Notes: generated by a model from the letters alone, not told the origin. A stretch of DNA of 64,000 bases from Hasllibacter halocynthiae (GCF_003003095.1 NZ_PVTT01000001.1:620001-684000), one strand, 5' to 3'; positions 39,563 to 49,640 are shown, counted from the stretch's first letter. Made by a program: numbers and translations.

Positions 39563-40068
39563 GCGTCGGTCCCCCGGTAGGGCGGGGCGTATTGTAGGGC
39601 CATGTCCCAGGGAAAGAAGATCCAGGTGTCCTGGGAGACGGTCGTCACGTAGTCGTCCGTCTGCTTGGCGCCCTCGGGCTTGGCGTAGATGCAGGCGAAA
39701 TGGGCCTTGGGGTAGAGCTTGCGCACCAGCTCGAGCGTGCGGCCCGTATCGACGAGGTCGTCGACGACCAGGATGCCCGTGCCGTCGCCCATCATCGCGT
39801 CGTCCGGCTTCTTCAGGACCTCGGCCTCGTGCTGGTCCTGATGGGCGTAGGACTTGACGGAGATCGTGTCCACGGTGCGGACGTCCAGCTCGCGCGCGAC
39901 GATCATGGCGGGGGCCATGCCGCCGCGGGTGATGGCGACGATGGCCTTCCAGGCGCCGTCCTCGCCCGGCCCCTTGTGGTCCAGCCGCCAGGCCAGCGCG
40001 CGGCTGTCGCGGTGGATCTGGTCCCAGGAGACGTGGAAGCCCTTTTCGTGCGGCAGGCGGTCGTTCAT
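39559..40068 (-). CDS. gpt: xanthine-guanine phosphoribosyltransferase
   Basis: Purine-salvage enzyme converting xanthine or guanine with PRPP to the nucleotide (169 residues). The PRPP loop is [18 protein letters not shown], and [19 protein letters not shown] provides the N-terminal loop. The C-terminus [20 protein letters not shown] resembles E. coli Gpt. The start is 27 bp from the LysE-family gene on the same strand; the stop overlaps the putative aminotransferase start. Confidence 0.93.
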   Translation of the reverse strand: MNDRLPHEKGFHVSWDQIHRDSRALAWRLDHKGPGEDGAWKAIVAITRGGMAPAMIVARELDVRTVDTISVKSYAHQDQHEAEVLKKPDDAMMGDGTGILVVDDLVDTGRTLELVRKLYPKAHFACIYAKPEGAKQTDDYVTTVSQDTWIFFPWDMALQYAPPYRGTDA

Positions 40069-40095
40069 CGGGTCTCCCTCTCGTTTGGCGGGGCT

Positions 40096-40710
40096 TTAGG
40101 TCGCGGCGACGCCGATTCCCAGGGCGGCGAGTGCGCCGCCGAAGAGGCGGTCGGCCCCCGTCTTGATCCGGGCGTAGCCCGCGCGGGCCCGCGGCAGCGA
40201 GAAGACCCGCGCGACGACGAGGTACCACGCCGCCTCGACCCAGAGGATGTTGAAGAGGACGATCCCCTTGTCCGCGGGCGTGGCCGCGGCCGGTACGAGG
40301 CCGACGAAGACCGCGCCAAAGAAGATCGCGGGCTTGGGGTTCGCGAGCATGGAGAGGGTGCCCAGGCGCAGGGCGGACCATGCCCCGCGGGGGGCGGCGC
40401 CGGGCGTGACCCGGGGCATCGGCTCGGGCGCGCGGCGCCAGAGGTTCCAGGCGATCCAGACGAGGAAGAGGCCGCCCGCGACCTTCAGCCCGGTGAAGAG
40501 GGGCGGCGCTACCTCGAAGAGGAGCGCGAGGCCGAGGAGCGCCGCCGCCGCCCAGACCGTCGCCCCGATCCCGAAGCCGAGCGCGAGGTAGGCGGCGGTG
40601 CGGAACCCGTCCGCCGCCGCCGTGCGGACCGACAGAACGAAGGAGGGGCCCGGCGAGATCGCCGCGAGAAGGTGCGCCAGCGCGACGCCGAGGAAGGCGG
40701 CGGGGCTCAC
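40096..40710 (-). CDS. LysE/RhtB-family amino acid exporter
   Basis: Membrane protein of 204 residues with about six helices. The N-terminal LAAISPGPSFVLSVRTAAADG is the conserved LysE/RhtB signature (PGP motif), and LSMLANPKPAIFFGAVFVG matches the central NPK motif. The GTG start overlaps the fabI stop (GTGA), making it coupled to fabI. The substrate, an amino acid or derivative, cannot be inferred. Confidence 0.9.
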   Translation of the reverse strand: MSPAAFLGVALAHLLAAISPGPSFVLSVRTAAADGFRTAAYLALGFGIGATVWAAAALLGLALLFEVAPPLFTGLKVAGGLFLVWIAWNLWRRAPEPMPRVTPGAAPRGAWSALRLGTLSMLANPKPAIFFGAVFVGLVPAAATPADKGIVLFNILWVEAAWYLVVARVFSLPRARAGYARIKTGADRLFGGALAALGIGVAAT

Positions 40711-41537
40711 CCCTCGCGCCTCTCGAGCGTCATGTCGGGGGCCTCGGGGTTCTTCATGCCGACGACGTGATAGCCCGCGTCGACGTGGATCACCTCGCCC
40801 GTGACGGCGCTGCCGAGGTCCGACAGCAGGTAGAGGGCGGACTTGCCGACCTCCTCCTGGGTGACGGTGCGGCGGAGGGGGGCGTTGTTCTCGTTCCATT
40901 TCAGGATGTAGCGGAAGTCGCCGATGCCCGAGGCGGCGAGCGTCTTGATCGTGCCGGCCGAGATCGCGTTGCAGCGGATGCCGTCCCGGCCGAGGTCCTC
41001 GGCGATGTAGCGCACCGATGCCTCGAGCGCGGCCTTGGCAACGCCCATCACGTTGTAGTGCGGCATGACCTTCTCGGAGCCGTAGTAGGTCAGCGTCAGG
41101 AGCGAGCCCCCGTCGGTCATCAGCGGCGCGGCGCGCTGGCAGATGGCGGTGAAGGAGTAGACGGAGATGTCCATGGTCGAGCGGAAGTTCGCCGCGCTCG
41201 TCTCGACGTAGCGGCCGCGCAGCTCGCTCTTGTCGGAGAAGCCGATGGCGTGGACCACGAAGTCGAGGCCGCCCCACTGGTCCTTCAGTTCGGCGAAGAG
41301 CGCGTCGAGCGATGCCCCGTCGCCCACGTCGCATTCGTGCGTGGTGGCGCCGACCGATTCCGCGAGCGGCCTGACCCGCTTCTCCAGCGGGCCGCCCTGA
41401 TGCGAGATGGCGAGCCGCGCCCCCTGGGCGTGGAGGGCCTGGGCGATGCCCCAGGCGATCGACTTGTCGTTGGCGAGGCCCATGATGAGCCCGCGCTTGC
41501 CTTCCATCAGTCCCGCCACTGGCGTCTCCCGCCCCAT
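40707..41537 (-). CDS. fabI: enoyl-[acyl-carrier-protein] reductase (NADH)
   Basis: Last reduction step of type II fatty acid elongation. SDR fold with GLIMGLANDKSIAWGIAQAL as cofactor loop and the Y-x6-K active site in PHYNVMGVAKAALE, preceded by LTYYGSEKVMP; TIKTLAASGIGDF lies in the substrate loop. Start taken at 41537 (MGRETPVAGLMEGKRG); a start at 41507 (MEGKRG) is also possible and only removes ten residues. The lysE-type gene overlaps its stop. Divergent from pdxH with 62 bp between starts. Confidence 0.95.
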   Translation of the reverse strand: MGRETPVAGLMEGKRGLIMGLANDKSIAWGIAQALHAQGARLAISHQGGPLEKRVRPLAESVGATTHECDVGDGASLDALFAELKDQWGGLDFVVHAIGFSDKSELRGRYVETSAANFRSTMDISVYSFTAICQRAAPLMTDGGSLLTLTYYGSEKVMPHYNVMGVAKAALEASVRYIAEDLGRDGIRCNAISAGTIKTLAASGIGDFRYILKWNENNAPLRRTVTQEEVGKSALYLLSDLGSAVTGEVIHVDAGYHVVGMKNPEAPDMTLERREG

Positions 41538-41599
41538 GTCCTTAGGTCCCGCCCGCATACGCCCCCCGGGGGCGCGGCGGCAAGGACGGGGAATCCGGC

Positions 41600-42214
41600 A
41601 TGGAAGAGCGGACGGGCATTTTCGCGGGGCCGGACCCCGTCGCCATCGCGGCGCGCTGGCTGGAGGAGGCCGGGCCCCTGGAGCCGAACGATCCGAACGC
41701 CATGCAGCTCGCCACCGTGGACGAGGCGGGGATGCCGGACGTGCGGACCGTGCTGCTCAAGGAGATCGAGGAGGATCCGGGCGCGTTCCTCTTCTACACC
41801 AACTACGAAGGCGCGAAGGCCCGGCAGATCGAGGCGGCGGGCGGGCGCTGCGCCTTCGTGATGCACTGGAAGTCGCTGCGCCGGCAGGTGCGGGTGCGGG
41901 GCGTCGCCGCGCGCGAGGACGGGGCGAAGGCCGACGCCTACTATGCCAGCCGTCCGCTGGGCAGCCGGATCGGGGCCTGGGCCTCGCCCCAGTCGCGGCC
42001 CGTGGAAGGGCGGGACGAACTGGCGGCCCTGGTCGAGGCGGCGGACCGCGCGCACGGGGACGATCCGGCGCGTCCGCCGCATTGGGGCGGCTACCGGATC
42101 GCGCCGCAGGAGATCGAGCTGTGGGCCGACGGCGAGAGCCGCCTGCACGACCGGTTCCGCTTCACGCGCCCGGCCGAGGACGCGGGCTGGCGCTGGACGC
42201 GGCTGGGGCCCTAG
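41600..42214 (+). CDS. pdxH: pyridoxamine 5'-phosphate oxidase
   Basis: FMN-dependent oxidation of pyridoxamine- or pyridoxine-phosphate to pyridoxal phosphate (204 residues). Characteristic segments are [48 protein letters not shown] and the C-terminal [24 protein letters not shown], which carries the conserved RLHDR and W-RL-P. It starts a plus-strand run with the DUF192 gene 9 bp behind it. Confidence 0.95.
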   Translation: MEERTGIFAGPDPVAIAARWLEEAGPLEPNDPNAMQLATVDEAGMPDVRTVLLKEIEEDPGAFLFYTNYEGAKARQIEAAGGRCAFVMHWKSLRRQVRVRGVAAREDGAKADAYYASRPLGSRIGAWASPQSRPVEGRDELAALVEAADRAHGDDPARPPHWGGYRIAPQEIELWADGESRLHDRFRFTRPAEDAGWRWTRLGP

Positions 42215-42223
42215 GGTGTGGGG

Positions 42224-42718
42224 ATGAAACACCTCGTCGTCATCGCCCTGGCCTTCGCCGCCGGGCCGGCCTTCCCGGACTGCGCGGCGGACCGCGTGGA
42301 TCTGCGCGGCCCGTTCGGCACGGCGAGCTTTCGCGTGGACGTCGCCGACGAGCCCGACGAGCGCGCGCAGGGACTGATGTTCGTGGAGGAGCTGCGGCCG
42401 AACGAGGGGATGCTCTTCGTGTTCGAGCGCGCGGGGCCGGTCAGCTTCTGGATGCGGAACACGCTGATCCCGCTGGACATGCTGTTCGCCGGCGAGGACG
42501 GCGTGGTGCGGCGCGTCCACGAGAACGCCGTGCCGCTCGACGAGACGGGCATCCCGGGCGGCGACGACATCCGCTACGTTCTGGAGATTCCCGGCGGCGT
42601 CTCCGCCATGCTGGGCGTCGCCGAAGGGGCGCAGATGCGGCACCCCGCCATCGCGGAGCCCGCGTGGCCCTGCGGCGAGGTCGAGGACGAGGTTGAGGAC
42701 GCCGCCCCGCGGGAGTAG
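42224..42718 (+). CDS. secreted DUF192 protein
   Basis: Protein of 164 residues with signal peptide [20 protein letters not shown] and one DUF192 domain. Diagnostic residues are [20 protein letters not shown] and [14 protein letters not shown]. The end, [14 protein letters not shown], is acidic. DUF192 proteins are widespread envelope proteins without a settled function. The ATG at 42224 behind GGGTGTGGGG is preferred over a GTG two codons earlier. It ends 11 bp before tRNA-Pro. Confidence 0.85.
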   Translation: MKHLVVIALAFAAGPAFPDCAADRVDLRGPFGTASFRVDVADEPDERAQGLMFVEELRPNEGMLFVFERAGPVSFWMRNTLIPLDMLFAGEDGVVRRVHENAVPLDETGIPGGDDIRYVLEIPGGVSAMLGVAEGAQMRHPAIAEPAWPCGEVEDEVEDAAPRE

Positions 42719-42729
42719 GGCGGGGGCGT

Positions 42730-42806
<77 letters not shown>

Positions 42807-42946
42807 TTCGGGACGCATCTCCGCGACGACATGGCCCAAGCGGATCCGGCCGCCGGTGCGAGATACGTCTTGCGCGTGTTCGCAGCGCCACGACGCCCCG
42901 TCGAGACGGCCGGAAAATGCCTTTCGGAATCAAGGTTCGCAGCGAA

Positions 42947-42972
42947 GGCGGCCGATTCTTTTTTCGGCCGCC
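42947..42972 (+). terminator. hairpin after tRNA-Pro, ahead of nrdJ
   Basis: GGCGGCCGA and TCGGCCGCC pair perfectly (9 bp) around an 8-nt T-rich loop; there is no U-run downstream. It probably ends the pdxH-DUF192-tRNA transcript or shapes the nrdJ leader. Confidence 0.5.
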
Positions 42973-42987
42973 GTTCCGAATCAGGAA

Positions 42988-43035
42988 CTGCCACCCGTAG
43001 TGTCCGGTTCTGGGTTGGCACACTACATCTAGCCT
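42988..43035 (+). promoter_or_regulatory. candidate tandem NrdR boxes of nrdJ
   Basis: Box 2 at 43020-43035 (ACACTACATCTAGCCT) matches the NrdR consensus ACACWATATATWGTGT at 12 of 16 positions. Box 1 at 42988-43003 matches at only 8, including the complete TAGTGT half. The starts are 32 bp apart, about three helical turns, which is the usual spacing for cooperative NrdR binding. The assignment is motif-based by eye. Confidence 0.4.
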
Positions 43036-43119
43036 ATCTGTGGATGGAGCTGGGGATATGTTGGGGGCGATCGCCCCGGCAAGCTCCACGCGCAGCGGGC
43101 ATAACGGGGAGCACCGCAT

Positions 43120-46100
43120 ATGAAGATCGAACGTCGCTACACCGACGAGGGCCGGGACGCCTACGCGGCGATGGAGTTCGGCACCACCGTGTCCGAGATC
43201 CGCAATCCCGACGGCACGGTCGTCTTCCGCAACGACGCGGTCGAGGTGCCGGAGTCCTGGTCGCAGGTGGCCAGCGACGTGATCGCCCAGAAGTATTTCC
43301 GCAAGGCCGGCGTCCCGGCGCGGCTCAAGCGCGTGAAGGAGAAGGGCGTGCCCGAGTTCCTATGGCGCTCGGTCCCCGACGAGGCGGCGCTGGCCGAGCT
43401 GCCCGAGGAGGAGCGGTACGGCGGCGAGAGCTCGTCGAAGCAGGTCTTCGACCGGCTGGCGGGCGCCTGGACCTATTGGGGTTGGAAGGGCGGCTACTTC
43501 ACCGCCGAGGCCGACGCCCGCGCCTATTTCGATGAGATGCGCGCCATGCTGGCCCTTCAGGCCGCGGCCCCGAACAGCCCGCAGTGGTTCAACACCGGGC
43601 TGCACTGGGCCTACGGGATCGACGGGCCCGCGCAGGGGCATTTCTACGTCGACTGGAAGTCGGGCAAGCTCACCCGCTCGACCTCGAGCTACGAGCATCC
43701 GCAGCCGCATGCCTGCTTCATCCAGTCCGTCCAGGACGACCTGGTGAACGAGGGCGGGATCATGGACCTCTGGGTCCGCGAGGCGCGCCTGTTCAAGTAC
43801 GGCTCGGGCACGGGGACCAACTTCAGCAGCCTGCGTGCCGAGGGCGAGGCGCTGTCGGGCGGCGGCAAGTCGTCGGGCCTGATGGGGTTCCTGAAGATCG
43901 GCGACCGGGCGGCGGGCGCGATCAAGTCGGGCGGCACCACGCGCCGCGCGGCGAAGATGGTGATCGTGGACGCCGACCACCCCGACATCGAGGAGTTCGT
44001 CGGCTGGAAGGTCATCGAGGAGCAGAAGGTCGCGGCCCTCGTCGCCGGCTCGAAGATGCACGAGAAGCAGCTGAACCACATCTTCGCCGCCGTGGCCGAG
44101 GGCGGGACCGACCCGGCCGAGAACCCCGCGCTGAAGAAGGCGATCCGGGCGGCCAAGTCCTGCAGCATCCCCGAGACCTACATCTCCCGCGTGCTGCAAT
44201 ACGCCAAGCAGGGCTACACCGGCATCGAGTTCCCGACCTACGACGTCGATTGGGATTCGGAGGCCTACAACAGCGTCTCGGGGCAGAATTCGAACAACTC
44301 GATCCGGGTCACGGACGCCTTTCTGAAGGCCGTCGAGGAGGATGCCGACTGGGCGCTGATCTCGCGCACGGACGGCAAGCCCTGCAAGACGCTGAAGGCC
44401 CGCGACCTGTGGGAGCAGGTGGGCCACGCCGCATGGGCCTGCGCCGATCCGGGCATCCAGTTCCACGACACGGTGAACGCCTGGCACACCTGCCCCGAGG
44501 ACGGCGAGATCCGCGGATCGAACCCCTGCTCGGAGTACATGTTCCTCGACGACACGGCCTGCAACCTCGCGTCGATGAACCTCCTCACCTTCTGGGACGG
44601 GGAGCGGTTCGACGCGGACCGCTACATGCACGCCGCGCGCCTCTGGACCGTGACGCTGGAGATCAGCGTGATGATGGCGCAGTTCCCGTCGAAGGAGATC
44701 GCGCAGCGATCCTACGACTTCCGCACGCTGGGACTGGGCTACGCCAACATCGGTGGGCTCTTGATGAACATGGGCCACGGCTATGACAGCCGCGAGGGGC
44801 GGGCGATCTGCGGCGCGCTCACGGCGATCATGACCGGCGTGTCCTACGCCACCTCGGCCGAGATGGCGGGCGAGCTGGGTGCCTTCCCGGGTTACGAGAA
44901 GAACGCCGGCCACATGCTGCGCGTGATCCGCAACCACCGCCGAGCGGCGCATGGCGAGGCGGAGGGCTACGAGGGGCTTGCCGTGCCGCCCGTCGCCCTC
45001 GACCGTGCCGGCGCGCCGGAGGAGATGGTGGCGCTGGCCAAGGAGGCCTGGGACGAGGCGCTGGCCCTTGGCGAGGAGCACGGCTACCGCAACGCGCAGG
45101 CCACGGTGATCGCGCCCACGGGGACGATCGGCCTCGTGATGGACTGCGACACCACGGGGATCGAGCCCGACTTCGCCCTAGTGAAGTTCAAGAAGCTGGC
45201 AGGGGGCGGCTACTTCAAGATCATCAACCAGTCCGTGCCGGGCGCGCTGCGGAACCTCGGCTATTCGGAGGCCGAGATCGGAGAGATCGTCGCCTACGCG
45301 GTGGGCCATGGCAGCCTCGGCAACGCGCCGGGGATCAACCACACCGCGCTGCTGGGCCACGGCTTCGGCGAGGAGGAGCTGAAGAAGGTCGAGGGCGCGC
45401 TGGGTTCGGCCTTCGACATCCGCTTCGTCTTCAACCAGTGGACCTTGGGCGAGGCGTTCTGCACCCAGGTGCTGGGCATCCCGGCCGAGAAGCTGAGCGA
45501 TCCGGGCTTCGACATGCTGCGGCACCTGGGCTTCTCGAAGGCGGACATCGAGGCGGCGGGCGACCACGCCCTCGGGACGATGACGCTGGAGGGCGCGCCC
45601 CACCTGAAGGACGAGCACCTGAAGGTCTTCGACTGCGCCAACCCTTGCGGCAGGAAGGGCAGGCGCTTCCTCTCCGTGGACAGCCACATCCACATGATGG
45701 CCGCGGCGCAGTCGTTCATCTCGGGCGCGATCTCGAAGACGATCAACATGCCGAACTCGGCCACGATCGACGACTGCAAGGCCGCCTACGAGCTGAGCTG
45801 GTCGCTGGGGGTGAAGGCCAACGCGCTCTACCGCGACGGATCGAAGCTCTCGCAGCCCCTGGCGGCGGCGCTGGTCGAGGACGACGAGGAAGCCGCCGAG
45901 ACGCTGGAGACCGGGACCGCCGACGAGAAGGCGAAGGTCCTGGCCGAGAAGATCGTCGAGAAGGTGATCGTGAAGGAGGTCGCGCGCGGCCGGATGAAGA
46001 TGCCCGAGCGCCGGAAGGGCTACACCCAGAAGGCCATCGTCGGGGGGCACAAGGTCTACCTTCGCACGGGCGAGTATCGCGACGGCCATCTGGGCGAGAT

Positions 46101-46704
46101 CTTCATCGACATGCACAAGGAGGGCGCCGCCTTCCGCGCGATGATGAACAACTTCGCGATCGCGGTGTCCGTCGGCCTGCAGTACGGCGTCCCCCTGGAG
46201 GAGTTCGTGGATGCCTTCACCTTCACGAAGTTCGAGCCCTCGGGCCTCGTTCAGGGCAACGAGGCGATCAAGAACGCGACCTCGATCCTCGACTACATCT
46301 TCCGCGAGCTCGCGATCTCCTATCTCGACCGGACGGACCTGGCGCATGTGAAGCCCGAGGGCTCGGCGATCGACGACATCGGCGGGGGCGAGGCCGAAGG
46401 GAAGGCGCCCGCGCCGGAGGGGCCGCTGGCCGTCCTGCGCGAGATCTCCTCCACCGGCTACCTGCGCAAGCGGATGCCCCGCCAGCTTCTGGGCGGCGCC
46501 GGGACGGCGGCCATCGCGGCGGTCCAGCAGGAGACGACGACCACCGCCGTCGCCCTCGAGACCGCCCCGATGGACGCCCGCGCCAAGGCCCGGATGCAGG
46601 GCTACGAGGGCGAGGCCTGCGGCGAGTGCGGCAACTTCACCCTTGTGCGGAACGGCACCTGCATGAAGTGCAACACCTGCGGGGGGACCAGCGGGTGTAG
46701 CTAG
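43120..46704 (+). CDS. nrdJ: vitamin B12-dependent ribonucleotide reductase (class II)
   Basis: Reduces ribonucleotides to deoxyribonucleotides using adenosylcobalamin, with or without oxygen. The 1194-residue protein contains the barrel motifs [44 protein letters not shown] (near 470-490, with one of the redox Cys and radical-site neighbours), [19 protein letters not shown] and [12 protein letters not shown]-like sequence. The C-terminus (about 1168-1194) is a Cys cluster, CGECGNF...[14 protein letters not shown], as in NrdJ proteins with a zinc ribbon and terminal thiols. It is long, with an acidic insertion near 905-945. Confidence 0.96.
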   Translation: MKIERRYTDEGRDAYAAMEFGTTVSEIRNPDGTVVFRNDAVEVPESWSQVASDVIAQKYFRKAGVPARLKRVKEKGVPEFLWRSVPDEAALAELPEEERYGGESSSKQVFDRLAGAWTYWGWKGGYFTAEADARAYFDEMRAMLALQAAAPNSPQWFNTGLHWAYGIDGPAQGHFYVDWKSGKLTRSTSSYEHPQPHACFIQSVQDDLVNEGGIMDLWVREARLFKYGSGTGTNFSSLRAEGEALSGGGKSSGLMGFLKIGDRAAGAIKSGGTTRRAAKMVIVDADHPDIEEFVGWKVIEEQKVAALVAGSKMHEKQLNHIFAAVAEGGTDPAENPALKKAIRAAKSCSIPETYISRVLQYAKQGYTGIEFPTYDVDWDSEAYNSVSGQNSNNSIRVTDAFLKAVEEDADWALISRTDGKPCKTLKARDLWEQVGHAAWACADPGIQFHDTVNAWHTCPEDGEIRGSNPCSEYMFLDDTACNLASMNLLTFWDGERFDADRYMHAARLWTVTLEISVMMAQFPSKEIAQRSYDFRTLGLGYANIGGLLMNMGHGYDSREGRAICGALTAIMTGVSYATSAEMAGELGAFPGYEKNAGHMLRVIRNHRRAAHGEAEGYEGLAVPPVALDRAGAPEEMVALAKEAWDEALALGEEHGYRNAQATVIAPTGTIGLVMDCDTTGIEPDFALVKFKKLAGGGYFKIINQSVPGALRNLGYSEAEIGEIVAYAVGHGSLGNAPGINHTALLGHGFGEEELKKVEGALGSAFDIRFVFNQWTLGEAFCTQVLGIPAEKLSDPGFDMLRHLGFSKADIEAAGDHALGTMTLEGAPHLKDEHLKVFDCANPCGRKGRRFLSVDSHIHMMAAAQSFISGAISKTINMPNSATIDDCKAAYELSWSLGVKANALYRDGSKLSQPLAAALVEDDEEAAETLETGTADEKAKVLAEKIVEKVIVKEVARGRMKMPERRKGYTQKAIVGGHKVYLRTGEYRDGHLGEIFIDMHKEGAAFRAMMNNFAIAVSVGLQYGVPLEEFVDAFTFTKFEPSGLVQGNEAIKNATSILDYIFRELAISYLDRTDLAHVKPEGSAIDDIGGGEAEGKAPAPEGPLAVLREISSTGYLRKRMPRQLLGGAGTAAIAAVQQETTTTAVALETAPMDARAKARMQGYEGEACGECGNFTLVRNGTCMKCNTCGGTSGCS

Positions 46705-46743
46705 CGGGGCAGCGGGACGAAGTTCCGCTTCGATCGCGAGAGT

Positions 46744-46769
46744 AGCGGGCGGCCTTCGGGTCGCCCGCT
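46744..46769 (+). terminator. UUCG-tetraloop hairpin after nrdJ
   Basis: Eleven pairs (AGCGGGCGGCC with GGTCGCCCGCT, one G-U) close a TTCG loop, 40 bp after the nrdJ stop. This kind of very stable hairpin often ends high-GC transcripts; a poly-U tract is not present directly after it. Confidence 0.6.
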
Positions 46770-46836
46770 TCGCGTTCGCATGAATCTTTTTCGAACCGGG
46801 CGCGTTTGGCTCCCGTCATCCGTTCGGGGAGGGGTC

Positions 46837-47013
46837 ATGCTCGGGCTTTCGATCACCCATAGGCTGCGGGTGCCGGTCGTCGCCGTCCGGCCGGTCCCGG
46901 CGGCCCTGCCGCTTCCGCTTCCGGCTGCCGCTTTCTGCCCCGAATGCGGGCACCGCGCCGCGCTGCCGGACGGCAGCCGGCGCACCTGCCGCCTTTGCGG
47001 GTGGAGCGGCTAG
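46837..47013 (+). CDS. zinc-ribbon miniprotein, unknown function
   Basis: Frame of 58 residues starting MLGLSITHRLRVPVVAVRPV behind a strong GGGGAGGGG ribosome binding site. A Pro/Ala/Val-rich first half is followed by FCPECGHRAALPDGSRRTCRLCGWSG: two CxxC pairs 13 residues apart, as in a small zinc ribbon. It sits alone between the nrdJ terminator and the SSS symporter gene. The Cys pattern and ribosome binding site support it being real; the short length and high G+C leave doubt. Proteins of this type may bind nucleic acid or serve as adaptors, but nothing more can be read. Confidence 0.5.
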   Translation: MLGLSITHRLRVPVVAVRPVPAALPLPLPAAAFCPECGHRAALPDGSRRTCRLCGWSG

Positions 47014-47107
47014 TTCACGTCTTCGGCAGCGCAGCGATTCCCGGTTGCCGGCGCCTCGCGCGCCCGTAACGTCCGGCCCATATCCGTAAGACGAGCGAGA
47101 CCCCCGC

Positions 47108-48484
47108 ATGACCGACACCTCAGCCCTCGTCGCCGTCCTGGTGGGGGCGACGGTCCTCCTGTCGCTTCTCGCCGCGCCGCGGCGGGCCGACGCGGACGGG
47201 TTCTTCGCCGGGCGCGAGGGCGGGGTCGCCCCGGGGCTGTGGACGCTGACGCTGAGCCAGGTGACGACCTGGATCTTCGCGCGCAGCCTGATGAACGCGG
47301 CGATCCTGGGTTACTACTACGGGATCATGGGCACGCTGGCCTATGCGGCCTATTACGGCTCGTTCCTAACGGGCGGGCTGATCGTGGCCCGGCTGCGGGC
47401 GGAGGGCGCGACCTCGGTGCAGGACTGGCTGTCCGGCCGGTTCGGCGGCGCGGGGACGGGGGCCTACAACATCGTGATCGCGCTGCGCCTCCTGTCGGAG
47501 GTGTTCGCCAACCTTCTCGTCGTCGGGCTGATCGCCGCCGCGCTGCTTCCGCAGGCGGAGGCGGCTACGGTGGCCGTCGTGGCGACTGGCCTCTTCGCGT
47601 TCGCCTATGCCGCCTGGGGCGGGCTGTCGGCGGCGCTGCGGACGGACGTGGTGCAGATGGCGCTCTTCGGGGCGGTCCTCGTCGCGGCGACCGTCATGCT
47701 GCTGCTGTCGGACGGGTTCTCGCTGGAGGCGGCGCTGACGGCGGAAGGCACCGCCGGGCCGCGGCAGGGATGGGTCCTGCTGGCGGTGGCGGCGCTGCAG
47801 GTCTTCTCCTACCCCGCGCACGATCCGGTGATGATGGACCGGGGCTTCCTGGCGGATCGGCGGACGACGAGCCGGTCCTTCGTCCTCGCCTTCGTCATCT
47901 CGACCGCGTGCATCGTCACCTTCGGCCTCTTCGGGATCCAGGCGGGGATCGTGGGCGGGGACGCCGACCTGCTGGTCGCGTGGCGCGAGATGTTCCCCCC
48001 TTGGGCCTATGCCGCGCTTCTGGCGTCGCTCCTGATCTCGGCCCTCTCGACGCTGGACAGCGCGCTGGCCTCGGCCGCGCGCCTGACCGTCGAGGAGCTG
48101 CGCCTCGCGCCCCGCACCCTCGCGGGAGGGCGGGCCGCGATGGCCGTCTTTGCCGTGGCGGGCGGGGCGCTGACGCTGTGGGGGAACCAGTCGCTCTTCG
48201 ACGCGGTGGCGGTCTCGGGCACGGCGTCGATGTTCCTCGCCCCCGTGCTGGGCGTGGGGCTGCTGATGGGGCGGACGCTGCCGCTATGGTCTTACCTCGT
48301 CGCATGGGCGGCGGCGATGGCGGGGGCGTTCGTCTACTTCGCGCGGGGGTGGGAGGCGTTCGCCTTCCTGCCGGACGTGCACAAGTACGACCTCCTCCTC
48401 GGGATCAGCGCGGGCGTGCTGGTGGTGGGCTTCGCGGCGGCGCTGGCCGGCGCGCGGGGCAGGAGCGCGGTCCCGGCGGAGTGA
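47108..48484 (+). CDS. sodium:solute symporter (SSS family)
   Basis: Membrane transporter of 458 residues with about 12-13 helices, presumably driven by Na+. Conserved features are FFAGREGGVAPGLWTLTLSQ near the N-terminus, the GGLSAALRTDVVQMALF segment in the core, and AALLASLLISALSTLDSALAS near residue 305, which corresponds to the sodium-site helix 8 region with Ser/Thr pairs. The substrate is not evident. An ABC ATPase gene follows after 61 bp. Confidence 0.9.
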   Translation: MTDTSALVAVLVGATVLLSLLAAPRRADADGFFAGREGGVAPGLWTLTLSQVTTWIFARSLMNAAILGYYYGIMGTLAYAAYYGSFLTGGLIVARLRAEGATSVQDWLSGRFGGAGTGAYNIVIALRLLSEVFANLLVVGLIAAALLPQAEAATVAVVATGLFAFAYAAWGGLSAALRTDVVQMALFGAVLVAATVMLLLSDGFSLEAALTAEGTAGPRQGWVLLAVAALQVFSYPAHDPVMMDRGFLADRRTTSRSFVLAFVISTACIVTFGLFGIQAGIVGGDADLLVAWREMFPPWAYAALLASLLISALSTLDSALASAARLTVEELRLAPRTLAGGRAAMAVFAVAGGALTLWGNQSLFDAVAVSGTASMFLAPVLGVGLLMGRTLPLWSYLVAWAAAMAGAFVYFARGWEAFAFLPDVHKYDLLLGISAGVLVVGFAAALAGARGRSAVPAE

Positions 48485-48545
48485 CCTTGCGAGGGGCCGG
48501 GCGGGCGGCTACCTGCCCGTCGGACCCCGAGCGAAAGGATCGGAA

Positions 48546-49640
48546 TTGGCCGAGGCCGCCCCCGAAAGCGCCCGCCTGACCGCGCGCGGCCTCGTCCGCC
48601 GCCTGGGCGGGCGGGCCGTGGTGGACGGCATCGACCTGTCCCTGCGCGCGGGGCAGGTGACATGCCTTCTGGGCCCGTCGGGATGCGGCAAGTCGACGAC
48701 GCTGCGCCTTCTGGCCGGGGTGGACGCGCCCGACGCGGGCACGATCCGCATCGACGGGGCGGTGGTCGCGAACGGCGCCGCCGCGGTCCCGCCGGAGCGG
48801 CGGGGCGTCGGCCTGATGTTCCAGGACTTCGCCCTCTTCCCCCACCTGACCGTCGAGCGGAACGTCGCCTTCGGCCTATCGGGGCCGGACGCGCGCGAGC
48901 GGGCGCGCGCCATGCTGGCCCGCGTGGGGCTGGAGCGGCACGCGGACGCCTACCCCTCGACCCTCTCGGGGGGCGAGCAGCAGCGCGTCGCCCTCGTCCG
49001 CGCCATGGCCCCGAAGCCCTCCGTCATGCTGATGGACGAGCCCTTCTCGGGCCTCGACAACCGCCTGCGCGACGGCATCCGGGACGAGACGCTGGACATC
49101 CTGAAGGCGGAAGGGACCGCCGTCCTCCTCGTCACGCACGAGCCGGAGGAGGCGATGCGCATGGCCGACGAGATCGTGCTGATGCGCGACGGACGGATCG
49201 TGCAGCAGGGCACGCCCTACTCGATCTGGCATCAGCCGGCGGACCGCGAGGCGGCGGCGTTCTTCTCGGACCTGAACGTGATCCGCGGGCGGTCGAACGG
49301 GGCGCTGACCGACACGCCCTTCGGCGCCTTCCTGACCCCAGGCCATCCCCCCGGGGCGGAAGTCGACATCGTGTTCCGCCCGGTCCACGTCTCGATCGAC
49401 TTCGACCGGGCGGGGCAGGGGCCGAACCCCACGCCGCAGCTCGGCACGCCCGTCCGGGGGATCGTGCGGCGGGCGCGGTTCATGGGGTCCGAATCCCTCG
49501 TCGAGTTCGAGACCGAGGCCGCGGGCATGCTCCAGGCGGTCGTGCCGGCGGTGTTCCTTCCCCGGCCGGGGATGGCGCTGTGGCTGTCCGTTCCGCGCGG
49601 CCGCTGCCACGTCTTCGGGGCGGGGCGCGTCGCGGCCTGA
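48546..49640 (+). CDS. ABC transporter ATPase, FbpC/PotA-like, TTG start
   Basis: ATPase of 364 residues with Walker A LLGPSGCGKSTTLR near residue 37, Q-loop in GLMFQDFALFPHLTV, signature TLSGGEQQRVAL and Walker B VMLMDEPFSGLDNRLRDGIRD, plus the switch histidine in LLVTHEPEEAMRMADEI. The C-terminal about 110 residues (DIVFRPVHVSID; RGIVRRARFMGSESLVEFE) are a TOBE regulatory domain as in iron(III), polyamine and sulfate importers. The start is TTG after AAAGGA; no permease or binding protein adjoins it. It could work with remote partners. Confidence 0.9.
   Translation: MAEAAPESARLTARGLVRRLGGRAVVDGIDLSLRAGQVTCLLGPSGCGKSTTLRLLAGVDAPDAGTIRIDGAVVANGAAAVPPERRGVGLMFQDFALFPHLTVERNVAFGLSGPDARERARAMLARVGLERHADAYPSTLSGGEQQRVALVRAMAPKPSVMLMDEPFSGLDNRLRDGIRDETLDILKAEGTAVLLVTHEPEEAMRMADEIVLMRDGRIVQQGTPYSIWHQPADREAAAFFSDLNVIRGRSNGALTDTPFGAFLTPGHPPGAEVDIVFRPVHVSIDFDRAGQGPNPTPQLGTPVRGIVRRARFMGSESLVEFETEAAGMLQAVVPAVFLPRPGMALWLSVPRGRCHVFGAGRVAA

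Larger units (their letters stand above)
42807..43119 (+). other. 313-bp gene-free nrdJ leader / tRNA-Pro trailer
   Basis: No credible gene here. The region contains a 9-bp perfect stem (42947-42955 with 42964-42972), an outer inverted pair TTCGGAA/TTCCGAA (42923-42929 with 42974-42980), and two NrdR-like boxes 32 bp apart just before nrdJ. The rest, 42807-42920 and 43036-43119, shows nothing I recognise. A B12-riboswitch consensus is not seen. Confidence 0.6.

Noticed and set aside
42807-43119. Cobalamin riboswitch in front of nrdJ
   Set aside because: I cannot find the conserved B12-box sequence or the expected multi-stem layout; the stem seen is a simple hairpin.
42831-43535. Open frame of 234 codons running from the nrdJ leader into nrdJ
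   Set aside because: It continues in another frame inside nrdJ, shows no domain, and has no ribosome binding site; the leader features explain the region.
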